Positions 1-10,900 of a stretch of DNA of 64,000 bases are shown here, piece by piece. This DNA is from Bryum argenteum (lineage: Eukaryota; Streptophyta; Bryopsida; Bryales; Bryaceae), in assembly GCA_037043015.1 (NCBI GenBank), contig CM073328.1:7117409-7181408 (forward strand), given 5' to 3'. The translations under genes were made by a program, and so were the position numbers. The stretch's first letter is position 1; each line of letters starts with the position of its first letter. A model generated the notes under the pieces. That model saw only the letters and a program-made list of their open reading frames with translations. It did no database searches and was not told the origin of the DNA.

Positions 1-130
1 GAAGATTTTATTCTATTGCCCAAATGGGGTACATACATAGAACATTCATGCATGGGGGCAGAAAATCAGGGGCCCCAGAAAAAGGTGGGGAAAGTACACA
101 AGGGCAGGGGGGGGAGTGTCTAAATATCCT

Positions 131-369
131 CTACGAGCGTGGCTTGGATGCCAGGCTCGGGTGGGGTGGGGAGGGTGGGGTAAAATCTGCCCCTATTTTT
201 AAATTTGTTTAGGCCCCATTTGAACACAAAGGGGGCTTCCAAGGGCAATTTGGGGCCCCAGGCCCTAAATTTTGCAAAAAAAAATTCAAAAAATGGCCCC
301 AAATGGGAGAAACGGGAAGGGCCAGAAAATTGATCCCCACCGAGCCTGGCATCCGAGCCACGCTCGTAG
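131..369. repeat. Inverted repeat with 29-bp arms
   Basis: Bases 131-159 and 341-369 are reverse complements with about one mismatch in 29 (left arm begins CTACGAGCGTGG). The spacer is about 180 bp and contains GGGGCCCC palindromes. No target duplication is obvious, so I do not call it a transposon. Confidence 0.6.
159..180 (+). other. G-quadruplex-type G-run
   Basis: Five consecutive runs of three or four G separated by single bases (GGGTGGGGTGGGG then AGGGTGGGG). This fits the G3+N1 quadruplex pattern and lies directly inside the left arm of the 131-369 inverted repeat. Confidence 0.6.
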
Positions 370-2599
370 GGGAGAAATAAAGAGACCCGGCAGGGGGCTG
401 TGGAACTGGGTCAAAGGCCTCATAATGGGCGGTCAAACCTCGAGGAGGGGGACAACTAAATTGGCCATACGAAAGCCAGTTTTTTATCCCATGGACCCAT
501 GACCCATCCATATATATTTTGTACCCGCATCGAATGGGACCCCTTTCGTTCCTCGTAAAACAAGAACAAGCACCTCCCGGGCAGGGCCGGCCTCTCTGTT
601 CCCCGACGACGGCATCAAACTCGAGGTGATGAAGATGAGCACGTAAGAAATTCTACATGCAAACAATTGGCCCTGTTCATTTGGGGGGCGTGTTAGGTGC
701 ACCAATCTCTCCCCCAACCTCGTCTCCAAAAAAATTTATGGATTTTAGGCGAAACTTGAATCACACTTTTATTCCAAGTAAATTTCATGTAAAGGGCACT
801 CTTGGTTGTAAAATTGTAGACTTGTAAGCAACCTTTTAACATACCTTACACTCAACTCCTTGTTTTTGTATCCTACCACAACGAGTCGTCTTAAATTAGG
901 TGTTTGACCCTCTCGTAACCAAAGTGACAAATTGGAATATGTGGAAGTTCAAGTGGATGTGTTGGCGGGACCTGGGTTCCTATAGGAATATTCCAATGTG
1001 GTAAATGTCATCTCTTCATCACTATTTGTAGGTTTAGGAATATTTTTTTGCTTTTTCAGAATCTCCTTTTTGAGATGCATTTGAAAATACAATTCTTTTA
1101 TTTCTTATAGAGTTTTTGAAGTTGCTATTGGGAATTTTTGGACCCTAGGGCCTCAGCATATGATCCATCTTTATGCTTGTACATGAAAGAAGTGTAAAGT
1201 TCTTTTGAATGGTCAGTAGTGCAAAAGTGTGCAATTTCCACCAAGGTGAATGACTTAGCTCACCAAAATGACTACATAATGGTGGAGAAAACCACTAGTC
1301 AAGAAATTAAGGAGAAATCTCAAATGTGATTGGTTGAAATCGAGGCTCTTGGAATGTGATTGCTCGAAGATGAAATTCTTAACCAACGAGTGGCCTTCTT
1401 CTTCAGAGTGTGAACCCGCCCTTAGCCCACCAAGTTTTCAATCAAACGTGGTGGAATGAGTCATTCTTCCTGGAAAAAGTGATGAACAACTTGGTGGAAA
1501 TTGCACACCATTCAAATATTAATGAAGAGCTCATCGGAAACTGCATACTTTTCCACAATTGGGTAAAGTATTCAAGATACTTAATAACATGGTGGATTAT
1601 TCAAGATAATCAATAAAAACACCATGGTTTGAAGATTAATTAAAAAGACACCTTGATCTCATGAAGTCATATGACTTTGAGAGGAATAAGAATCGTAGCC
1701 ACAAAAGACACATTTGGTCTCACGAAGTCATATGTCCGCAATTATGCTTAGCTTTCCGTTTGTTCGCTAGTTTGTTGGTATGGATGTATTTGTGACTAAA
1801 GACAAACATTCAAGTTGTGGGTACAATAAATACTTCCACACACACCTGCCCATCCTTACAAGTAGGAGTGTGGCAAGGCAAAAAAGCCAACTCACATTTG
1901 ACCAAAACAAGAATAAGAATAATGGTAAACGAAGAAGAAGATCGAAGAAGGTGACGGATGGACGGTGATCCGGGAGACGACGACAGTGAGCCTCACGCAT
2001 GCGAATCCACTGCACTGCACTGCCATCGCCACTGTTTTCTTCAGGAGCTTCTGCAGCAGCAACAGACCCTCATGCGCTGCTTGTAAGAAGACGGAAGCTT
2101 CAGAGCTTTTCCATCCCCATTCCTTCCCTTCCCTTTCTGAGCACGGCACAGAATCCCATATCCAAGCAATCGCATACAAATCTCCTGCAATTCCGCAAGG
2201 GGGACTGGCGTGGAGTGGAGAATGCAACTTAGACCAGTGGAGTGACTTTGTCAAGTGTGGGCAGGAAAAGGGAAACGGTCAAGCAAGTCCCGTACTGTAG
2301 CTCTGTTGACTGCGGCTGGCTATTGTAGCAATCCTTTGCTGGTCAAACGCTTGCTTTTACGGACCTATCAATGGTAGATTCATTCTTTCTTGTAGCACGT
2401 GCATTGCTCCTCCGACGCTTGCTAGCTATTATTATTGCAATGGAGCTTCGACCCAGCTTTGACCGGAAGCGGAGTAGTAGTAGCAATGAGGTGCGTCCAT
2501 TTCGGACACTGACAAACTGATGAGTACTCTCGGAATCCACGCTATTCTGGGTTGGCAATTGAGGGTGCTTCATGAGGAATCCTTAGTTGGTAGTTAGTT

Positions 2600-4625
2600 A
2601 TGGATCCTGGCATGGAGTTTTGTGAGCGCCATGGCTCGGGGTCGCAGCCCGGGGGTGGGATCTGCGCTGTCTGTTTGCAGGAGAGGTTGATTCTCCTATG
2701 GCGAGGTGAGGGGCAAAACGCGAACTGGGATACTGAGGAGTTTTGCGTTACGCCGCCTCCGGTGCTGGAGGAGGAGGACCAGGAGCGGCCATCGCTACGC
2801 GAAGATGATGATGACGACGAAGCTGGGCCACGAGTTGGCACTTCTTCGTCTTTCGCTTGCTTTCCTATCCGGTTCCGTGTGAAGAACGATGACCGCAAGA
2901 ACGATGACCACGAACGTGAGAAGATTGACCGCTCGCAATTCTCGTGCGAGCTCAAGTCGATCCTGAAGGAGCTCGCTGCCTTGCATGACAAGAAGAAGCG
3001 ACGGACTGGCACTGAAAGCGGCAGCCTCTCTGCGCGTCGGCCACCCCACTACGACGAGGTTAGCCATGTCTCACCTTCCTGCCATAATCTTCTCAGAAAG
3101 GCTTCCAGATCTTTAGTCTGTACCAGCTTGTCGAATCCTGTTACGAAGTCCTATTCATGTTAGTGGCTTCTATGGGGCATGGTTGAGCTCTAGACTTGTG
3201 ATTTGTAACTTCCTAGTGACGATAACGTTAGGTTGGACACGTCCACCCCCCTGCTTTGATCTATCTTTCATTCCCTGCTACAATTCCTCTCGAAAAGGCC
3301 TACTTCAAATAACAGAATGCCTCGAGATGCTACTGTGAAGCTTTCTATGATGAGATCGTTGGTTCATGTTAGTGTTTCTGCGGTGCATGGTTGAAAACAT
3401 GGCATGATCGTAGGTTAGCCATGTCTCACCTGCTTCGAGATCTCTAGTCTGCTTTTGCATACGAAGGATCGACTTGCACCCATGGCGCACGAACTCCTAT
3501 GCAATCAATCATGTTAGTGCTTCTATGCGGGCATGGTTGAACTTACTTACAATCTAGTGACGATTATTTTTGGAAGGACAATTCCACCTCCCTAGATCTA
3601 TCTTTTGTTTCCTGCCACCGACCAAGCCGACTTATATCAGAATGCTTCGAATTTGCATAGAATTCACAACTCTCAGCTTGCTATGTCGCACAATTCCTAC
3701 TCTTCAGTCGGCCATGGTAGTGCTTCCACGGTGCATGCTTGAAGCTTAGGTTGGACATGTCCCCCTTCCGTTTTCTGTCATTGTTTCGAAAAGGCTTACT
3801 TGCTGTCTGCACAGTTCGTGCTCTTTATTCGATCATGAGTTAGGGCACGCTGATTGAGAGACGTGATGGTGGTTGACAGGGTGCAAGGGATGGAACGGAA
3901 GCAGTACCGAGAGCGAAAGCTAGGAGCGTAGTGGAAGAAGACGACGACGAGGAGGAAGCTCGGTACAGGAAGGTGATGTGTTTCAGCGCAATGTGGCCAG
4001 CGATTCTCAACATGAAGTGGGCGCGAGTGTTGGTCAGTCCAATTCTCTCAAGCAACAAGATCGCGCCTAGCAAGTCCGACCTCTTATCCAAGGTCGACCC
4101 GCAGCAGCAACGACAGGAAAGCGGCCGCAATTGCGAAACATCCGGCTCGGAACAACATCTGGAACGAGCTTCAACTCCTGCACTTCTTCCTCCCCTGCAC
4201 CACCCCGCAGACAACGAAGGTACTTTCTCAATCCGATAGGTTAAGCGATTGCTCTATCGAAGATTTCTTGCTCATGGGATGGGGGCATTGATGCAGATGG
4301 GGGCTTGGAGATCGACAAGGAGACGAAGCTCCGCATGGAAGCGTCTCGGATTACCGTGATGACATGGTTACAGAGCTTGCCGAGTCCGAAAGCAGTCCAG
4401 TTAGACCACCATAGCTTGAAAGGACTTCCGGATGATATCTCTCTGGGAAACGGAGTGCTGGAGATGTGTGATGAAGAAGAAGTAGATATCGATCATCGTC
4501 ACTCGCAAGAGATCGACGTTTACGCTCACATGGCTTCCTTTGGCAAGTTCCTGCAGTCGTCTCCGCTAATCGCCTATGCGCCGCAACAAACGCGGATGGT
4601 GGACATCGAGATTGCTGCTCAATAA
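2600..4625 (+). CDS. OCTOPUS/DUF740-like protein, three exons (reconstructed)
   Basis: Three open segments join in frame across GT-AG introns: exon 1 2600-3058 (donor GAG|GTTAGC), exon 2 3880-4219 (acceptor TTGACAG, donor G|GTACTT), exon 3 4297-4625 (acceptor GATGCAG), stop TAA. The product is about 375 aa. Its N-terminus has a Cys/His pattern, CERH followed by CAVCLQERL. This resembles the start of plant OCTOPUS (UPF0503/DUF740) proteins, where C..H and C..CL.ERL are conserved. OCTOPUS proteins are polar membrane-associated regulators of vascular and phloem development; a function in a bryophyte is unknown. Acidic tracts follow (DDDDDE at about residue 70, EEDDDEEEA after the first junction), then a tryptophan-containing stretch (AMWPAILNMKWARV). 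The start is the first ATG of the frame. The exon structure is well supported by phase; family assignment rests on the N-terminal motif alone. A domain search of the spliced protein would decide it. Confidence 0.6.
3150..3760 (+). repeat. Diverged tandem repeats inside intron 1
   Basis: The intron holds four diverged copies of a motif like CATGTTAGTG.TTCTATG followed by GCATGGTTGA, near 3155, 3366, 3506 and 3712. The surrounding 100-200 bp also align (for example CTAGTGACGAT and GATCTATCTTT). The intron therefore grew by local duplication. Confidence 0.5.
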
Positions 4626-6635
4626 TCTGCAAACACAGCCTAGATGGTCCTCTCCACAATGCCTGTCCAGAATAGTAAACGGACCATTATCAGAGTGAGG
4701 AAGCGGCCGTGCGGGGTGGAGCAAAGAGATCGAGATATGGAATTGCAGGACTGGCAATGAAGCTCCGCAACAATGGAATGGGTTGTGGTTTCCAGGCGAT
4801 GAATCTGTAGGAAATGAACTATTTTTGGGAGCGGGTTTGGGTTTTGAGTTTAGTTTTGTATGAAATGCGTCACCTGAGGGGCTGTGTGTGCACAACCCCT
4901 TTGAAAAGTCAAATTTACTTGTAAATAAATCAGGTTACTGGGCGAGTTACTTGTCGAGGTCGCCCTTCCAAACTAGACGCCGTTCCGATTAATGTTTTTC
5001 CATGCTCTGCTCCACTTCCATCCATATTCAACAAGGAAATCAAACCAAGCGGAACATGATGGAATAAAGTAGATATTATACCAGAAATCCTCAAGATATT
5101 TACGAGATGCCCCATTTACGGGTTCGATCCTGCATACATGAATCTTAGGAAGCGGATTCAGACACGGCATGCGCATGCTCTTCATCGGTCAAGTTAGTCA
5201 ATAGAATCATTCGCCGGGTCCCGATCCGACAGTTTCGGCGTGACTGCGGTAGAAAGCAGAAGTGTATCAAATTTTCTTCAGATTTTTGGCTTTCTCCGGA
5301 AAGGTTTGAGACATTCGTCCGGAAGGGCAAGTCAGAGTTTGTCCGTGTCTTGTCCAAGTGAAGGCTTTTTGATTGGGAGTATTCCCGTTAACAAATTCCG
5401 ACTTTGGAGGCAGGTGTAGTGGAAGCGGAATGGAAGGGATGATGCTGAGTAGACGAGCATTGAAGGTCCAGACATTGGTTTGATACCGATGCTTGTCCGT
5501 TCTCTACTTCGGCCTTAAGCCTATAAGCCTCGTGAATGCCAATCGAAAGCTAGATCATTCCAGCAAGTTTAGAAGACAGATTGTTGCAGAAACATTACCG
5601 GGAATTGCATAATGAATCGGCGATCCAATCTGATTTCCAAAAGAAATGTGCAAGAGCTTTTCAGTTTCTACACAAATATTAGATTGTCCGTATGTCTGTA
5701 TCACAAATTGGAAAATGAACCCCAAAAATCTGAAACCACAATACCGTAAGTGGATGTCAGATTCGGCGAACTTTTGCTGCACAGTGATTCCCTTTTCTGA
5801 AAAGTTCGGCAACTTACTTCATAAACTTTCTTGAGACTTTGAGATTCCTAAAGATTTAACCTATGTCTTTTTCTGGGATATCGACATCATCATCTATTAC
5901 TTAAGTTTAATTTGTTTTAATTTTGGATGTGCCATTATTATCTCAGGCACAAGCATTATTTAGTCAGATCACGTCGCATGAGGTGTTGTTGAAAGCGGGT
6001 CTTTTTATATGTTGTAAAAAACGATTGGATCATGATTTCGATATGCGGATCTCGAAATATTGAAATTTCCAAGTATTTATCGCCTCAACAATATTGGAAA
6101 CTATTTGTATGAGCATGGTGACGCTGCACGAGTGTATTAGTTGGAATTTAGACAATGTCTTATTGTTGAACACCAATTTAATAATATATGTTATGATCCA
6201 CGCGCGTAAGGTATTTCAGGCCACGAATAAGTTACTAAGTTACTATGTAAGTTAGTGCCACCACAATGTGAATGTATTTCCAAGTCACTAGTCTCAATAT
6301 AACTTCAACACCAACAAACTCCAAGTGATTCGTTGAAATGGCTTTCTTGGTACAATCTTCATCCATTCAATATTCAATGCATTCCACATTGCACATAACA
6401 CATCTTAAATTTTTGTTTTATAATTTCATTCAAATAAATGATTCAATCGATCTGGCAAAGTCATTTCATAATTCCTCGAAATTCCAACAAATTTTTGAAA
6501 ATACTCCTAACACTTTTTGTGAAGTTTGAATTTAACTAATTTATGCTGAATCTGATTTCCGCGTAAAGTAACCAAGAGAGCGTCAAAGATGAAAAATATC
6601 ACACACGAAAACGGACCATTTCAAAGCCTGAGTAT
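4626..6635. other. Intergenic, nothing recognised
   Basis: This interval presumably includes the 3' UTR of the preceding gene. Open frames are short and none shows a recognisable motif. No repeat boundary was found. Confidence 0.4.
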
Positions 6636-6639
6636 TTAA

Positions 6640-7032
6640 CCCTTAAACGCCCAAGCAAGCCCGAGGGGCATGATTCCAACAGTATCTTCCCTGTAGCTCT
6701 CACTGTACTCAACATTTCACTTATATTTTGGAGTCAAACTGGTCACCTTCTTCTCATGCATTCAAAAAGTGAAATTTCACAATTCAAATCACAATTTGTA
6801 TGAATAATTTTGTGCTTTGAAAGTATTGTGGTAGGTAGGTTGGGGTTGTACATAACCTTGTAGGAGGTTGCAAGCTCATCATTGATTGGTCTATTCATGA
6901 TGCCCAAGTTCAAAAAGTGCACTATTCATGATGCCCAAGTTCAAAAAGTGCACTATTCATGATGCCCAAGTTCAAAAGATGTTGTGATCCAATTTTGGGC
7001 TGCCCATTTCAGACCCCATGGGCGTTTAAGGG
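6640..7032. mobile_element. piggyBac-like MITE (copy A)
   Basis: A 393-bp element flanked by TTAA at 6636-6639 and 7033-7036. The ends are perfect inverted repeats of 14 bp (CCCTTAAACGCCCA). A TTAA target duplication with termini starting CCC/CCY and ending GGG is the format known for the piggyBac superfamily. There is no coding sequence. Its interior matches the copy at about 18357-18719. Confidence 0.65.
6891..6983 (+). repeat. 31-bp tandem repeat, three copies
   Basis: CTATTCATGATGCCCAAGTT... repeats with a 31-bp period at 6891, 6922 and 6953, inside MITE copy A. The sister copy near 18.6 kb has about two diverged units. Confidence 0.8.
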
Positions 7033-7129
7033 TTAAGTCTCCAATCACAATTAAAGTGACTGTCTCCAGAAGAAAAGAAAAGAAAGCGGACCATTTCACG
7101 CGTCACGATGCTCTATCCCGGAAACTCGG

Positions 7130-7349
7130 TACACTAAATTTGATAATTAGTGTTAGATTATTATAAGATTTGAAAATGCTATAAGTTTTTACTTTTGTGT
7201 AGAAAAAATTACCACGAGCATTGATTCTGATACTATATAAGGACCCCATCTTGGCCAGTATAGTGGGTAGAATTATTGAACAACAGTAAAAACTTATAAC
7301 ATGTTCCTGTGAATTGGTGTATCTAACACTAATTATCAAATTTAGTGTA
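7130..7349. mobile_element. MITE with 28-bp perfect TIRs
   Basis: Bases 7131-7158 and 7321-7348 are perfect reverse complements (left end ACACTAAATTTGATAATTAG). With the flanking T and A the termini read TA-CACTA...TAGTG-TA, which suggests a TA target duplication. It is non-coding and AT-rich, and contains TATATAAGG at 7234. It lies just upstream of TNL1 and may lie in its promoter. Confidence 0.65.
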
Positions 7350-7954
7350 GCGTGCTGTACTGTAGTTGCAGACAAATGGTCAAAAAGGTCGGCAACCAAG
7401 CCCACACACTCTACCACTTAGGGTTGCAGAGACTTGCTTGCTTCACTCCACAAACTCCTCCCTGTTGCAATTCTGAGCTTTTCTTCACCTTGAGTGTTGA
7501 ATTGATCACTCGACGTGTGCGTGAAACGGTTGGACATTGAAGGCGGCATACGAATCGATCAGCTGGCCGATCACTACTTGACCAAGTCTCGGGCTTGTTC
7601 CTACGCTTTCAGTGGTGGGTTTTGCATGTGTGAACTTGTGTTGGACGAGCCGCTGGTAAGGAGTGCGGTGCGAATGCTTTTCTTTCTTTGACGTTCACTC
7701 AGGCTGCTACTTAGCTGCTTGTCGCTGCCTCAGTCTCCTTTGTGGGCACTGAATCAGTACCTTTCGTTGTATGTAATGTAGGATTTGGAAGCAAGAAAGC
7801 TGTGGAGTAGTATGTAGGTTGTGATATGCCGATGTATCACAGCTACGACTGCTTTAAGTTGCAGTATTCGTCTTTTTGGAGCCCCGATGAGCAGCAATCT
7901 GTACCGACAGTTTCCATGGTAGAGTTCGAATGACTGTCTGCTGATATATTCATC
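7350..7954 (+). promoter_or_regulatory. Probable promoter/5' UTR of TNL1
   Basis: This stretch separates the MITE from the predicted TNL1 start codon at 7955. It contains CT-rich segments typical of a leader and a W-box-like TTGACC at 7578-7583. A short upstream ORF of about 33 codons starts at ATG 7832. No transcription start can be fixed from sequence alone. Confidence 0.35.
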
Positions 7955-10900
7955 ATGGGTGCCTGGTCTTCGAAGTCAAGGTATCCTTTATTTCCCCATC
8001 TGTAAGCATGCCCCCCCCATTCAACCTTCTGTGTGTTGAACCCCTGAAGTTCCTTGAAATGCTTACTGGGATGTGGCAGTTTTGGTGATTTGGGTAGTTT
8101 AGAATTCGCTATGACCGTTGTGATCTTAGAAACGCTAAACATGTGATGGTTTGAATCTAGCATCGCACTTACAAGTAGCAGTAGTGAGCTTCATGATCGT
8201 ATGAAAAATATATCAATTTGTTTACCATAAGTCCATTTATGCAAAGGAGTTGCAAATCACAGATTTTGGTATTTGAGTACTAAAAGTTACAAGGATTTGT
8301 AGGGGTTACTCCTCACGCTTGTTCTTCTTTTTGCAGCCATGGTGCAAGGGAGGTAGCTGGGCCACATAGGAAGCGATTGCGTTCAGCTCCACCCGGTAAA
8401 GCGGATTCCCTTCGTGAGAAAAACATATTTCACGTTCAAGTCTTGGATTCTTGTCTACAAGCATGTTTTCTTTAGGATTTTTCTTCAGAATAGAACTTAA
8501 GAGGCTTTGTCATAGAATGCATCTTTATTAAGGGACTGGTCCGTTGTTTGATGTTTAATTCTCCTGATGATATGGTCAATTAAGATGCTGATCATGACGA
8601 GGATGGAAATCATATCGAGAATGTAAGCAATGGTAATGTTCTTGATTCTGCAGTATCGAACGATGGCCCAATGCAGCTTGTAAATGAAGTACGTTTCACA
8701 TCCATATGTAGCGAATTCCTTTTCCTATTTTGATCAACCACGAGCACTGTCGTCTGGACAATATACTATTATCTTAATTCTAAAATCTGAACATATTATT
8801 TTTTGTAGTCAGATCAATTTTGATCGTATTCCAACTTTGCGTAGAGCTCTTTATACTTACCTCGGTAGCCACCTCAATGCAGTATAGATGCTTCTTCTTG
8901 TTGTGCACGAGAGTTTAGTTTTTTGAGTCTTCTAGTGGTTCAAGCCCATATGGGAAGTAGATTTCTTTTTTCTATCTTGTGACTTCTATGTATCTTTGAA
9001 GTCGATTTTTTGAGTGGAAGTGGACTTATTTCAAGTTCATTTCTAGGATATCATGTTCTTGACAAATAAACAGGAATTGCAATCACTTCTATTCTCGTGT
9101 CAGCCCACGCGAGCAGCAAGTGATGATCCTTCTGGAAGCACTGAGAATGTGCAGCAGATGAGGTATACCGTGTCTTCAAAACATTTGTGCCAATTGTCTA
9201 TTTGCATTGTTGATGTTCCTTTCGTGTTAGATAAAGGTTTTACTAGATTAGCATGATGGTTTGCAAGTAAGACCATATCTACTTGAAATTCTATGAACAA
9301 ACTGTAAGAAGTCATCCATACCTCCATTTGCACAGAGTGGCTGAAAATTGGAGTTTAAGTGGTTTCTGAGCTCCAAAGAGTTTTAGGGGTAATACTCACG
9401 TTCTTGCTTCTTTTGGCAGCCATGATGCAAGTGAGGCAGTTGGGCCACTTAGGAAGCGATTGCGTTCAGCTCGATCCAGTAAGCATGATTCTCTATATGA
9501 GGATTGAATTGCACGATTGAGTCATTGATCTATTTGCATGTTACGTTCACCATTAGTCTTTAGAATGGAAGCTTTGTTGTAGAGTGCATGTACTTAAATT
9601 GTGTTTTTCTGTTCGTGGAATGAGTCTCCTTCTGACATGGTCAATCATGTTGCAGAGCATACGTGGAATGGAAATAGTATTGAGGATGTAAGCAATGATG
9701 ATGCTCTTGATTCTCGACTATCAAACGATGATGGCCTATTAGAGCTTGCTAAGGAGGTGTGAATCACATTTTCCGAAACTAATTCCTTTCTCTACTTTGG
9801 TAACAAGAATCAACTATTTTTTGCACATTGTAATATGGTCTTGATGTTAAGAACAAAACATTAACTTTGTACTCACTTCTAGCTTGCTTTAAGTCCAATT
9901 TTGCCAGAAGTTCTTTAGACTTGAGTAGCTACCTCAATGTAGTATACATGAATCCTTTCTTTATGCACAAGAGGTCAATCACTTAAAGTCTTTTATTGCT
10001 CCAAGCCAAGATGGGAAGTAGGTTCATAGTCTTATTCTGTGCGCTTGAAATGGATTCTGAAATGGAAGTGAATTCATATGAAGCTATTTCTCAGGCTGAA
10101 ACTTCAGCGTACATTTCAACCATCTTACCATATTCAAGGTGAAATCATGTTTTGAACAAATAAACAGGAATTGCAACCTCTTCTATTCTCATGTCAGCCC
10201 ATCGGAGCAACAAGTGGTGAATCGTCCGGAAGTGCACACAATGTGCAGCAAATGAGGTAAACCGTGTCTATCAAGTGTTCATAGCACTTAAAAGCCTATT
10301 TTCATTGCTAATGTTCTTTGCTCATTGAACATAGGTTGCACCCGATAAGCATGATGGTTTCATGTGTTGAGATCATCGGCGAACTCATGCATTATCGTGT
10401 TTTGCAGCTTGTTCAAGTTGGATGGAGCCAAACATAAGATATTTTTGAGTCACTCAGGAGCTCAGAAGGATTTTGTGGAGCAGTTATGTGTGGATCTTGA
10501 ACGGCACGGATATTTCTTCCCGTTTTTTGATCAAAGACATCATAGTTTGCCGAAAGGAAAGGACTTTGCACCTCTTATAATAGAGGCAGCTCGATTATGT
10601 CATGTCGCAGTGATAGTTTTGTTTGAGGAGTTTTTGTCTTCCAAGTGGCCAATGGTGGAGCTGGCTGAATTTTATTCTACTCAACAACAATGTGGAGGAG
10701 AAGGACACAAGTTGCACATGCTTCCATTGTTCTTCAAGTTATCAATCGAGGATGTGAAAGATGAGGATTGTTGGATGCCTATCTGGAAACAACATGCTAG
10801 TAAGGATGAAAGGATTGATGTGACAAAGTGGAGTGCAGCTGTGAAGGCCTTGTGCAAGGCAAATGGTTTGAGATTTGACAAAGATGCAATGATGAAGGAG

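Larger units (their letters stand above)
1..2560. other. No assignable gene; scattered short ORFs and repeats
   Basis: I see no convincing coding sequence here. Open frames are short and overlap on both strands. Two imperfect direct repeats near 1649 and 1706 share a string ending in GAAGTCATATG. The last few hundred bases before 2600 are richer in CT and CAG/CAC runs and probably serve as promoter and 5' UTR of the gene that begins at 2600. That assignment is inference from position only. Confidence 0.4.

Noticed and set aside
7130..7349. CACTA (En/Spm) element because the ends read CACTA...TAGTG
   Set aside because: No 3-bp target duplication; TA flanks fit better, and there are no subterminal repeats.
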